Source: Pseudomonadota bacterium
GTDB lineage: Bacteria; Desulfobacterota; Desulfovibrionia; Desulfovibrionales; Desulfovibrionaceae
Direction of reading: 5' to 3'
DNA length: 64,000 nucleotides
Assembly (NCBI GenBank): GCA_023390395.1
Contig: JAEWCY010000036.1
Coordinates: 1-64,000 of the forward strand
The notes below the pieces were generated by a model. The model worked only from the letters and a program-made list of their open reading frames with translations. It did no database searches and was not told where the DNA came from. This document shows, in pieces, positions 8,607 through 17,089 of this stretch (the stretch's first letter is position 1; each line of letters opens with the position of its first letter). Both the position numbers and the translations under genes were made by a program.

Positions 8607-10079
8607 ATGCAATCTTTCGATTTGATGCTGATACAGCCGTTCATCCAATCGTTCGTGTTGGCCATCTCGTCCATCCTGGAAGCGGAAGTGACGGTCGTGG
8701 ACGGCAATCTGGTCCGCGTCGGCGGGTCGGGCTCCTATTCGGACCGCATCGGCCAGAAAATCTCCCATTCCTCGTTTTTCCAGAACATCATCGACACCGG
8801 CCGGGCCGGGTTCATCCGCGACACGCGCCAGTCCCTGCCGTGTTCCGGTTGCCCGCAACGCGCCGGCTGCCACGAGCTGGCCAGCATCGGCTTTCCGATC
8901 ATGGTGCACGGCAAGCCCTCCGGCGTCATCGCCATCATCGCCTTCACCGACGAACAGCGCGAAAGCCTGCTGAAGAGGCGATCCATCTTGGCGGAATTTC
9001 TGAAGTACATGTGCGCGCTTTTGGAGAGCAAGCTCATCACCCAAGACTACAGCAACACCTTGGAGCGGCAACTGACGGCCATCATCAGCGAGGAACAGCG
9101 CCTCCAGGGCGACACCCCGTTTCTGGGCGACGACCTCCGTATCCGCGAGGTGCTGGCCCTGGTCAACAAGATCAGCGGGGCGGATTCCTCGGTGCTCATC
9201 AGCGGCGAGTCGGGCACGGGCAAGGAGGTGCTGGCCAAGCGCATCCACGCCTTGAGCCCGCGCCGGGACAAGCTGATGATCTCGGTCAATTGCGGGGCCC
9301 TGCCGGAAAATCTCGTGGAAAGCGAACTGTTCGGCTACGAGGAAGGCGCTTTCACCGGGGCCAGGAAGGGCGGCGCCGCCGGCAAGTTCGAACTGGCGAG
9401 CGGCAGCACGCTTTTTCTCGACGAGATCACCGAGATGCCGCTGACCATGCAGACCAAGCTGCTGCGGGCCCTCCAGGAGCAGACCGTGGAACGGCTCGGC
9501 GGCAAGGCCGCCATTCCGGTGGACATCCGCATCATCTCCGCCACCAACCGGGACATCGAGGCCATGGTCCGGGACGGCCTGTTTCGCGGCGACCTGTACT
9601 ACCGCCTCAACGTCATCCCCATCAAGCTTCCGCCGCTTCGCGAGCGGCGAAGCGACATTCCGCTTCTCGTGGACCATTTCATCCGGCGCTACAACCGGAT
9701 GTTCAAAAAAAACATCCAGGGCATGGACGACGAGGCCATGCAGCTGATCATGCAGCACGATTGGCCAGGCAACGTGCGAGAGCTCAACAACCTGATCGAA
9801 TACCTGGAAAACATCGTCGACAGCGGCAAGCTCGGCGTGGCCGACCTGCCGGTGCAGTTCCAGCGCATCGCCGACACCCGCCCGGACGCCGCCGACACCT
9901 TGCGCAGCCGCCTGGAGGCGTATGAGAAACGCCTGCTCCAAAGCTATTTGCAAAATTGCGATGCAACCACCGGCATGCGCGACCTGGCCCAGCAGCTTGG
10001 CGTGAGCCGGGCCACGCTGTACCGCAAATTGGCCGCGTACGGCCTTTCCGGGTGCCTCAAAAACGAGACGCTGTCTTAA
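8607..10079 (+). CDS. Sigma-54-dependent transcriptional activator
   Basis: This 490-residue regulator has an N-terminal sensory domain (about 1-150) carrying the Cys cluster C79-x2-C82-x5-C88. A AAA+ domain follows with Walker A GESGTGKE (200-207), the sigma-54 contact loop GAFTGA (247-252) and Walker B LFLDEI. A C-terminal Fis-type helix-turn-helix (RDLAQQLGVSRATLYRKL) completes it. ATG 8607 is preferred over GTG 8595 because AGGTGA lies 8 nt before it. It probably senses a sulfur compound or redox state through the cysteines and activates the operon starting at 10456. The ligand is not known. Confidence 0.9.
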   Translation: MQSFDLMLIQPFIQSFVLAISSILEAEVTVVDGNLVRVGGSGSYSDRIGQKISHSSFFQNIIDTGRAGFIRDTRQSLPCSGCPQRAGCHELASIGFPIMVHGKPSGVIAIIAFTDEQRESLLKRRSILAEFLKYMCALLESKLITQDYSNTLERQLTAIISEEQRLQGDTPFLGDDLRIREVLALVNKISGADSSVLISGESGTGKEVLAKRIHALSPRRDKLMISVNCGALPENLVESELFGYEEGAFTGARKGGAAGKFELASGSTLFLDEITEMPLTMQTKLLRALQEQTVERLGGKAAIPVDIRIISATNRDIEAMVRDGLFRGDLYYRLNVIPIKLPPLRERRSDIPLLVDHFIRRYNRMFKKNIQGMDDEAMQLIMQHDWPGNVRELNNLIEYLENIVDSGKLGVADLPVQFQRIADTRPDAADTLRSRLEAYEKRLLQSYLQNCDATTGMRDLAQQLGVSRATLYRKLAAYGLSGCLKNETLS

Positions 10080-10143
10080 TTGTGAGATTGTCGTGCGATC
10101 CCTGGCAAAAAGACCATCCGGACGTAAACGCGCCCCAAACGCT

Positions 10144-10159
10144 GTCTCGAAACTGAGAC
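10144..10159. promoter_or_regulatory. Candidate upstream activating site
   Basis: GTCTCGAAACTGAGAC is a palindrome with 5-bp arms separated by 6 bp. It sits 55 bp upstream of the -24 element at 10214, a usual distance for binding by a sigma-54 activator such as the neighbour encoded at 8607. The same half-sites occur near 8323-8367. Confidence 0.5.
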
Positions 10160-10213
10160 GATTTGCGGCCGCACACCAGCAGGAATTCACAAAAAAAGCA
10201 ATATCCACCGTGT

Positions 10214-10229
10214 TGGCCCAGTCCTTGCT
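10214..10229 (+). promoter_or_regulatory. Sigma-54 promoter of the cysteine/thiazoline operon
   Basis: TGGCCCAGTCCTTGCT fits TGGC-N8-TTGCW spacing, with GG and GC dinucleotides 10 bp apart. It precedes the first operon gene (10456) by 227 bp and lies downstream of the palindromic site at 10144. Confidence 0.6.
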
Positions 10230-10455
10230 CTTCAGAAAGGCAACGCGCCCGACCAATGCCCCCCTTGTCGCCGCCATGGGACCCGACACAGGAACTGGGC
10301 AGCCGGAAAAGACGATCGGAAAGCCGCAGTGGCCGGTCGGGAGCGGTTGTCCAAGGAACGCATCTGGCAAGGAAACATTTCCGGGGAAGAATCGATGCAT
10401 GCGAAGCAGGAATGCCGGGGCGAAAGCACCGGAATTGCAGCAAGGAGCGTGGGTC

Positions 10456-11733
10456 ATGCAGCCTGACGACTGCACCTACCGGGCCTACGTGGAGATATTG
10501 CGGCGTCAACTGGTGGCGGCCCAAGGTTGTACGGAACCCATTTCCGTGGCTTGGGGCGGGGCCTTGGCGCGGGAGCGCCTTGGCGCCATGCCGGAAAGCA
10601 TCGCTATCCGGTGCAGCAACAATATCATCAAAAATGTAAAGAGCGTGGTCGTGCCCAACACCAACGGCCTGCGGGGCGTGGACGTGGCCGCGGTCATCGG
10701 GGCCGTGGCCGGCGTGGCCGCAAAGAAGCTGGAGGTGCTCTCGGGCGTCGGCGCCGCGGACATCGAGCAGGCCCGGGCCTACCTGGCCCAGGGCATCTGC
10801 CGGGTGGACAAGCTGGCCTCCACGGCCAACCTGCACTTCGTGCTCACGGCCACGGCCAACGGCCACACGGTCGAGATCGAGATCATCGACGAGCACACCA
10901 ACGTCATCCGCATCGAACATGACGGCGAGGTCGTCTTCCGCAAGGAGCGCGACGCGGCGGCGCACGACGAACCCGACTACGACTGCCTGACCGTGCGCGA
11001 CATCCTGGATTTCGCCGACACGGTCCACCTGCCCGACGTGGCCGACCCCATCGGCCGCCAGATCGACTGCAACACCCGCATCGCCCGGGAAGGCTTAAGC
11101 GGCGACTACGGCGTCAGCGTCGGCAAGACGCTTCTGGCCGCCTGCGGGGACGGCGTCACGGTACGGGCCAAGGCCAACGCGGCCGCCGGCTCCGATGCCC
11201 GCATGAGCGGCTGCGAGCTGCCGGTGGTCATCAATTCCGGCAGCGGCAACCAGGGCCTGGCCGTTTCCCTGCCCGTCATCGAATACGCGCGGGAGATCGG
11301 CGCCGGCCAGGACCGCCTCTACCGGGCCCTGGTGGTCAGCAACCTGGTGGCCATCCACCAGAAAAGCAAGATCGGCTGGCTGTCGGCCTTTTGCGGCGCG
11401 GTCACGGCGGCCTGCGGCAGCGGCGCGGCCATCACCTACTTAAGCGGCGGCTCCTATGAGGACATCTCCCATACCATCGTCAACATCCTGGGCAACGTGT
11501 CCGGCATGATCTGCGACGGGGCCAAGCCCTCGTGCGCCGCCAAGATCGCCTCGGCCGTGGACGCCGCCTTCATGGGCCACTACCTGGCCAGGTCCCAGCG
11601 CTTCTTCCCGGCCGGCGACGGCATCGTCAAGGGCGACCTCGAGAAGACCATCCAGGCGGTGGGCACCCTGGGGCACAAGGGCATGAGCCAGACGGACGAG
11701 GAAGTGTTGCAGATCATGCTGGATAACGATTGA
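10456..11733 (+). CDS. L-cysteine desulfidase / serine dehydratase-alpha-like (UPF0597/CyuA family)
   Basis: This 425-residue cytoplasmic enzyme belongs to the family that uses a 4Fe-4S cluster to split L-cysteine into pyruvate, ammonia and hydrogen sulfide (or deaminate L-serine). Visible family motifs are AAQGCTEPI (Cys24), IDCNTRIA, SGSGNQGLAVSLPV, CGAVTAACGSGAAI and MICDGAKPSCAAKI, which supply the conserved cysteines. ATG 10456 follows AAGGAG at 10442; the frame extends upstream without good start sites. It heads an operon driven by a sigma-54 promoter and adjoins a thiazoline-carboxylate hydrolase-like gene, so cysteine is the likelier substrate than serine. Confidence 0.85.
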   Translation: MQPDDCTYRAYVEILRRQLVAAQGCTEPISVAWGGALARERLGAMPESIAIRCSNNIIKNVKSVVVPNTNGLRGVDVAAVIGAVAGVAAKKLEVLSGVGAADIEQARAYLAQGICRVDKLASTANLHFVLTATANGHTVEIEIIDEHTNVIRIEHDGEVVFRKERDAAAHDEPDYDCLTVRDILDFADTVHLPDVADPIGRQIDCNTRIAREGLSGDYGVSVGKTLLAACGDGVTVRAKANAAAGSDARMSGCELPVVINSGSGNQGLAVSLPVIEYAREIGAGQDRLYRALVVSNLVAIHQKSKIGWLSAFCGAVTAACGSGAAITYLSGGSYEDISHTIVNILGNVSGMICDGAKPSCAAKIASAVDAAFMGHYLARSQRFFPAGDGIVKGDLEKTIQAVGTLGHKGMSQTDEEVLQIMLDND

Positions 11734-11799
11734 GGTCTGTGCGGAAACGGCCGCTGCTTGTGCCGGGCGCAAGGGAACGCCAACAAGGAGGGTGGAGTC

Positions 11800-12330
11800 A
11801 TGGATGCGGAAAAAGAAATGATCGAGAAGGAAAGGGCCATTTCCGAAGTGCGCCTGGCCTGCTACCAGTTCGCCGATCTCTATTACTTCTTTGTGAAGGT
11901 GCTGCGGGAGGAGTTCGGCGAGGAAAAGACCATGGAGCTGTGCCGCAAGGCCCTGTACGCCAGGGGCTACGAGCGGGCCATGGACATGCGGGCCCGGGCC
12001 GAACGGCAGGGCATCAAGGGAACGCCGGAAAACATCAACTCGCTCAAGGACATTCCCTACCTGGGTTGGGTCAAGAGCTACGGCAACAAGCATTGCCCCT
12101 ACGGCGAATCCTGGCTCGAACGCATCGCCGCCGAACCGTGGTTCCGGAAGTTCGCCAGCTACTACTGCGACGTCAACGACACGACCGTGGGCGAGGTCTT
12201 TTTGCAGGACCACTCGCACAAGATCTTGAAGAACGTCGTCAACGGCGATGCGACCTGTGCGCGATCGTACTACCCCGACAAGAAAGTGGCCGATGGAGAA
12301 TACACGTATGCTGATTGCGCGCCTGAGTAA
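11800..12330 (+). CDS. L-2-amino-thiazoline-4-carboxylic acid hydrolase-like protein
   Basis: This 176-residue soluble protein resembles the ATC hydrolase family, which opens the thiazoline ring on the way to L-cysteine. Recognisable parts are the helical N-terminal half with LRLACYQFADLYYFF-like sequence and the C-terminal WFRKFASYYCDVNDTTVGEVFL and GDATCARSYY segments. A ribosome site AAGGAGG precedes ATG 11800. Its position directly after the cysteine desulfidase gives a logical two-step route from a thiazoline to sulfide and pyruvate. The exact substrate is inferred from family and context. The 3' end overlaps the permease start by 23 bp. Confidence 0.65.
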   Translation: MDAEKEMIEKERAISEVRLACYQFADLYYFFVKVLREEFGEEKTMELCRKALYARGYERAMDMRARAERQGIKGTPENINSLKDIPYLGWVKSYGNKHCPYGESWLERIAAEPWFRKFASYYCDVNDTTVGEVFLQDHSHKILKNVVNGDATCARSYYPDKKVADGEYTYADCAPE

Positions 12331-13108
12331 GTCCTTGAAATTCCGGCAGGTCCTTTTTCTTGTCGTCCTGCTGGTGGTGGCCCAGCTCGTCATCGAGGGC
12401 GGGAAGATCAACAAGCTCTACCTGCCTGCGCCTTGGGACGTGCTGGTGGAGTTCAAGAAGTGCCTGTCGGAGAACATCCTCTGGTCCAACCTGCTCGTCA
12501 CCTTGCAGGAGTTCGGTCTGGGCTACCTGATCGCCGCGGTGCTCGGCATCGGCCTGGGGGTCGTCTTCGCCATTTTCCCGGCCATAGACGTCTTTTTCAC
12601 CCCGTTTTTCTCCGCGCTGATGTCCATCCCCAAGGTTTCGATCTTTCCGCTCCTCACGATCTGGATCGGCATCGGCTTCATGCAGAAAGTCGTCATTGTT
12701 ACTATGTTTACGTTTTTCTACATCTTTTTCAACACGAAATCCGGCGCGTCCGAAACCCACGGCAATTACCTGAAAGTGGCCAAGGTGTTTCGGGCCACCA
12801 AAAGGCAGATGATCTTCAAGGTCATGCTGCCCTCGGCCATCCCTTCCATATTCACCGGCCTGCGCGTGACCGCCGCCATCGGCGTCACGGGCGTGATTTT
12901 CGCGGAAATGCAGGCATCCAACGCCGGTCTCGGCTTTCTGCTCTCTGACGCGGCCGCGCTTTACAATACGCCACGCGTGTTTGTGCTTATCGTGCTTGTG
13001 ACGGTATTGGCCGTGGTTCTGGTCGCCATCGTCGACTGGATCGAACGCATGTTTTTCAAGAAACACCATCGCAATACGAGCGTCAAATCAGAAGCTGCAA
13101 AACAATAG
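12308..13108 (+). CDS. ABC transporter permease (SsuC/TauC/NrtB type)
   Basis: This 266-residue membrane protein has about six transmembrane segments and the EAA-like loop around YLKVAKVFRATKRQM..LPSAIPSIFTGLR, typical of taurine/sulfonate/nitrate/pyrimidine importers. ATG 12308 is favoured by GGAGAA 7 nt upstream; ATG 12293 is in frame but has a poor ribosome site. It overlaps the preceding gene and is 9 bp from the binding protein, so all are co-expressed. Confidence 0.88.
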   Translation: MLIARLSKSLKFRQVLFLVVLLVVAQLVIEGGKINKLYLPAPWDVLVEFKKCLSENILWSNLLVTLQEFGLGYLIAAVLGIGLGVVFAIFPAIDVFFTPFFSALMSIPKVSIFPLLTIWIGIGFMQKVVIVTMFTFFYIFFNTKSGASETHGNYLKVAKVFRATKRQMIFKVMLPSAIPSIFTGLRVTAAIGVTGVIFAEMQASNAGLGFLLSDAAALYNTPRVFVLIVLVTVLAVVLVAIVDWIERMFFKKHHRNTSVKSEAAKQ

Positions 13109-13117
13109 GAGTTCGAA

Positions 13118-14095
13118 ATGCACAGCAATGGTATTCGCGCGCGTTTGGCCTTTGGCTTCCTGGCCCTCGTCGTTGTCCTGTGCGCCGCCACGGCCCGGGC
13201 CGAGGACGAGCAGCCTCCGGTGACCATCCGCTACGCACCCATGAAGGGCATCACCAGCATCGGCTTCTGGTTCGGCAACGCCCAGGGCTTTTTCACCAAG
13301 GCCGGCATCGACCTCAAGCTGGTGGACGTCAAGGACCCCATCCCGGCGCTGGTGTCCGGCGACCTGGATATGGCCGAGGCCAACACTTCCCAGGCGTTGA
13401 CCGCCTGCAGCCGCGGGGCCGGGATCAAGATGGTGTCCTCGCTGTACCGTACGCGGGCCGGCTGGCTGCTGGTGGGCGGCAAGGGCGTCGGCTCCATCGC
13501 CGACCTCAAGGGCAAGACCGTGGGCATCGGCACCAAGGGCAGCGGACTTGACATCTCGGTGCGCGAAACCCTGGTCCAAAACGGACTCGACCCGGACAAG
13601 GACGTGACTCTCAGCGTCAACGGCCGCCACCAGCAGGCCTACGCCAGCCTTGAATCCGGCCAGGTCGCCGCCACCATCATCCACCAGCCCTTCGCCACCA
13701 TCGCCGAGGAAAACGGCGTGGGCAAGATCCTGGCCAAGACCTGGAAGTTCATCCCGGATTTCCACACCGGCGTCATCGTGGCCAGCGACGCCTTCATCGC
13801 CGCCAACCCTGAGGCCATCCGCCGCATGCTCAAGGTGTATTTCGACGTCAACCGCTACGTGAAGGAGCCGGCCCACCGCGAGGAGTTTCTGACCTGGTGC
13901 GCGGAGTTCCTGCACATGGACCGCGCCCTGGTGGAAAAGGCCCTGGCCCTGGACGACGAGCTTTGGGAAAACAACCCCGACATCGACCTCAAGATGCTCG
14001 ACGCCACCCAGGACCTGCAGATCAAATGGGGCATGCAGTCCCAGAAGGTCGATGCGGCCAAATACGTCGACCTGCAGTTCATTCCCAAGCAATAA
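13118..14095 (+). CDS. ABC transporter substrate-binding protein (NMT1/SsuA-like)
   Basis: This 325-residue periplasmic protein has a cleavable signal (ends near ATARAED, residue 28). The mature part has the NMT1/THI5-like fold (GITSIGFWFGNAQGFFTKAGID, GIGTKGSGLDISVRETL). This family binds taurine, sulfonates, nitrate or thiamine precursors. In this operon the ligand is likely an organosulfur or thiazoline molecule, which is inferred from neighbours. Confidence 0.85.
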   Translation: MHSNGIRARLAFGFLALVVVLCAATARAEDEQPPVTIRYAPMKGITSIGFWFGNAQGFFTKAGIDLKLVDVKDPIPALVSGDLDMAEANTSQALTACSRGAGIKMVSSLYRTRAGWLLVGGKGVGSIADLKGKTVGIGTKGSGLDISVRETLVQNGLDPDKDVTLSVNGRHQQAYASLESGQVAATIIHQPFATIAEENGVGKILAKTWKFIPDFHTGVIVASDAFIAANPEAIRRMLKVYFDVNRYVKEPAHREEFLTWCAEFLHMDRALVEKALALDDELWENNPDIDLKMLDATQDLQIKWGMQSQKVDAAKYVDLQFIPKQ

Positions 14096-14121
14096 CGACG
14101 ATCTCCGGCAAGGAGACTGCC

Positions 14122-14907
14122 ATGGAACGAATCGCCTTGATCAAAGTCAGCAAGAAGTATTCGCCCGACGACGCGGAGTATGCCGTGAGGGACGTGTCCC
14201 TGACCATCCCGGACGGGGAGTTCGTCACGGTCCTCGGGCCAAGCGGCTGCGGCAAGAGCACCATTTTGGAGCTGGTCGCCGGCCTGTCCGAGCCCACCAG
14301 GGGCGACGTGTGCATAAACGGCCGCTGCATCAATGGGCCAAGCCCGGAAGTGGGCGTGGTCTTCCAGGACCCGGCCCTTTTCCCGTGGCGCACCATCCGC
14401 AGCAACGTGGGGCTTGGCCTGGAGCTGCACGGGGTGCCGTCCGAGGCGCGTCGCGAACTGGCCGACAAGTACATCCGCATGGTGCACCTGACCGGCTGGG
14501 AGGAAAAGTACCCCCACGAGCTCTCCGGCGGCATGCGGCAACGGGCGGGCCTGGTGCGCACCCTGGTCAACAATCCCTCCATCCTGCTCATGGACGAGCC
14601 CTTGGGCGCGGTGGACTACCTCACCCGCCTGTCCATCCAGGATGAAATCATCGCCATGTGGCAAAAAGAAAAGAAAACGGTGCTTTTTATCACCCACGAT
14701 GTGGGCGAGGCGGTCTACCTCGGCACGAAAGTGGTGCTGATGACGGCCCATCCCGGGCGCATAAGCGAGATCATCGACGTCGATTTCCCTTATCCCCGGG
14801 ACCGCAACGATCCGGCCATGCTGGAACTGGTCAGCCAGATCCTGGTCAAAATCAACCGGGGCGCGGACAAGCACGCCCCACAAGCGGTCTGCGGGGAACA
14901 GCAATGA
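14122..14907 (+). CDS. ABC transporter ATP-binding protein (SsuB/TauB/NrtD type)
   Basis: This 261-residue ATPase has Walker A GPSGCGKST (about residues 40-48), Q-loop VFQDPALFPWRT, signature LSGGMRQRAGLVRTL and Walker B ILLMDEPLGAVD. A ribosome site AAGGAGA precedes 14122. It completes the importer with the genes at 12308 and 13118 and is coupled to the flavoprotein by an ATGA overlap. Confidence 0.92.
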   Translation: MERIALIKVSKKYSPDDAEYAVRDVSLTIPDGEFVTVLGPSGCGKSTILELVAGLSEPTRGDVCINGRCINGPSPEVGVVFQDPALFPWRTIRSNVGLGLELHGVPSEARRELADKYIRMVHLTGWEEKYPHELSGGMRQRAGLVRTLVNNPSILLMDEPLGAVDYLTRLSIQDEIIAMWQKEKKTVLFITHDVGEAVYLGTKVVLMTAHPGRISEIIDVDFPYPRDRNDPAMLELVSQILVKINRGADKHAPQAVCGEQQ

Positions 14908-16712
14908 CGATGCACACAGTGACCAGCGACGTGCTGGTGATCGGAGGCGCGGGGGCCGCCGTCATGGCGGCGGTTTCCGCCCTGCGCCAGGGGGCCTCGG
15001 TGACTCTGGCTTCCAAGGGCAGGGTCGGCAGGAGCGGCAACACCATCATGGTCGGCGGCAGCTTCGGCATCGACGGCGAAAGCGCCCGGGAGGTCTGCGG
15101 CGAGCCGGAAGCCAACCAGGAGTACACCCGGGAAAAACTGTTCCATAAGCTCGTGACCAGCGCCTTCCAGATCGGCGATCAGCGCATGGAGCGCCATTTC
15201 GTGGACGCGGCCCCGGCGGCTGTGGCGGAACTGCTGGGCTGGGTCAAGGACGCGGGCCAGGTGTTCAAGTTCATGCCCAAGGCCTCGCGCTGGCGGACTT
15301 CCGGCCGCCCGTTCGGGGCGGCCCTGCGCCATGGGCTGAAAACCCATTCCGCCATCAACGTCTGCGAGGACGTCATGGTGACGGACGTGCTCACCAACGG
15401 CGGCACGGCCTGCGGGGCGCTCGGCTTCGACGTCTATTCCGGCGAGCTGACCCGCTTCAAGGCCAAGTCGGTGATCCTGGCCACCGGCGGCTACCAGCCG
15501 TTTTCCCTACAAAACTCCATCAGCGACATGACCGGCGACGGCATCGCCATGGCCCTTCGCGCCGGGGGCTCGGCCGTGGACATGGAGTTTTTGCTCTTCA
15601 TCGGCACCATCCTGGAGCCCCTCTACGCCAAGGGGTCGCTTTTGCCCTATCTGCTGTCCATTCCGGCCATGTTCGCCCCGCGCCCGAAAGTGACCGACCT
15701 CGACGGCGTGGAGCTCGAATTCCCCGACGACCCGCGCTATCGGGTCAAGCCGGCGGACACCAAGGTCAACAAGCTCTTCATGACCTACTTCTACGGCAAG
15801 GGCATCTGGAAGAAGTGGGAGAAGTACGGCAACGCCTTCTACTACGACTACTCCGCCTACGGCGACGAGGAGATCCGGCAGGCCTTCCGGGCCTTTGCCG
15901 ACTCCCAGAAGACCTGGCACCGCAAAGGGCATTACCACCGCATCGACCTGGACCAGCTGGCCGGCGACATCATCTCCAACGGCAAGCGCCTCAAGGTCGG
16001 TTTCGGCAACGAGTACAGCATGGGCGGCGTGCTGGTGGGCCCGGATTTCGCCGCGCACGGCGTGCCCGGGCTCTACGCCGCCGGCGAGGTGACCGGCGGG
16101 CTCTTCGGGGCGTTTCGAAGCGGCGACGGCCTGACGGAAATGCTGGCCCACGGCGCGACCGCCGGGGAAAGCGCCGCCGCCTTCGCCAAGGACGCCGCTT
16201 CGCGCGACGCCGACGACCTCGAAGCCAAGGCCGCCTGGCTTGAGGCCCCCCTGACCCGGACCGCGGGCTTGAGCCCGGTGGACGCCCTGGCCCGGCTCTA
16301 CGCCATCTGCGACAAGGGATTCAACTATTACCGCAGCGGCCGGGAACTGGCCCAGGCCTATGCCGACATCGGCGCGTTGCGCGGCGAACTGGGCGGGATG
16401 GCCCTGTCCTGTCCGAGCCGCCAATACAATCTGGAATGGATGCAGTCGGTCATGGTGAAAAACCTGGCCCTTTGCGCCGAAAGCGGCATCTACGCCGCCC
16501 TTGAGCGCAAGGAAAGCCGGGGAACGCATCTGCGCGACGACTATCCGGAGGTCAACAACAAGGACTTCCTGTTCAGCTACGCCGCCAGCCTCGACGGCGA
16601 CGTGCTCTGCTACGCCGAGCGCGCCCCCCAGGAGACCTTCCTGCCCCTGGACCGTACCGTCTACCCCAACATCGCGGACTGCATCGCCCAAACCATCCTG
16701 GAGAACGCCTGA
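14904..16712 (+). CDS. FAD-dependent oxidoreductase (fumarate reductase/aspartate oxidase flavoprotein family)
   Basis: This 602-residue protein starts with an FAD-binding Rossmann motif (VLVIGGAGAAVMAAVSAL, residues 10-27), followed by RVGRSGNT and a C-terminal FAD motif (GLYAAGEVTGGLFGAFRSGDGL). This is the layout of SdhA/FrdA, AprA and L-aspartate oxidase. The stop is followed directly by the ATG of a 2Fe-2S protein. Its substrate is unknown; oxidation of the imported sulfur compound or its product, with electrons passed to the small ferredoxin-like partner, is the simplest reading. It lacks a signal peptide. Confidence 0.85.
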   Translation: MTMHTVTSDVLVIGGAGAAVMAAVSALRQGASVTLASKGRVGRSGNTIMVGGSFGIDGESAREVCGEPEANQEYTREKLFHKLVTSAFQIGDQRMERHFVDAAPAAVAELLGWVKDAGQVFKFMPKASRWRTSGRPFGAALRHGLKTHSAINVCEDVMVTDVLTNGGTACGALGFDVYSGELTRFKAKSVILATGGYQPFSLQNSISDMTGDGIAMALRAGGSAVDMEFLLFIGTILEPLYAKGSLLPYLLSIPAMFAPRPKVTDLDGVELEFPDDPRYRVKPADTKVNKLFMTYFYGKGIWKKWEKYGNAFYYDYSAYGDEEIRQAFRAFADSQKTWHRKGHYHRIDLDQLAGDIISNGKRLKVGFGNEYSMGGVLVGPDFAAHGVPGLYAAGEVTGGLFGAFRSGDGLTEMLAHGATAGESAAAFAKDAASRDADDLEAKAAWLEAPLTRTAGLSPVDALARLYAICDKGFNYYRSGRELAQAYADIGALRGELGGMALSCPSRQYNLEWMQSVMVKNLALCAESGIYAALERKESRGTHLRDDYPEVNNKDFLFSYAASLDGDVLCYAERAPQETFLPLDRTVYPNIADCIAQTILENA

Positions 16713-17003
16713 ATGAACGTGCGGATCAAAAAAAGCGACGGCCTCAAGGAATACCAGGTGCCCGCCCTGTCCCCCTCCATGACGGTCATGGACATCCTGG
16801 ACTACGTCTACGCCAACCTGGACCGCAGCCTGGCCTATTACCGGCACAGCGCCTGCAATCAGGGCATCTGCGCCCGGTGCGCCGTGAAGCTTGACGGGAA
16901 GACGGTCCTCGCCTGCGCCGCCCAGGTGCCGGGAGACGCCGACGCCATCGTGATCGAGCCGGTTTCCGACAAGGTCGTGCGCGACCTGGTCGTGGCCTCC
17001 TGA
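16713..17003 (+). CDS. 2Fe-2S ferredoxin-like protein (SdhB/FrdB N-terminal type)
   Basis: This 96-residue protein carries C48-x4-C53-x2-C56-x11-C68, the plant-type 2Fe-2S pattern seen in the N-terminal half of succinate dehydrogenase iron-sulfur subunits. The C-terminal half with the 4Fe-4S and 3Fe-4S sites is absent, so this is a single-cluster electron acceptor. It starts immediately after the flavoprotein stop and is almost certainly its redox partner. Confidence 0.88.
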   Translation: MNVRIKKSDGLKEYQVPALSPSMTVMDILDYVYANLDRSLAYYRHSACNQGICARCAVKLDGKTVLACAAQVPGDADAIVIEPVSDKVVRDLVVAS

Positions 17004-17089
17004 TCGCGGTCGCCGTCGTCCGGGGGCGGTCCGGGCCTGGCACGGGCCGCCCCTTCGCTTCGTCGCTCAAGCCCGGCAAAAGGAAACGC

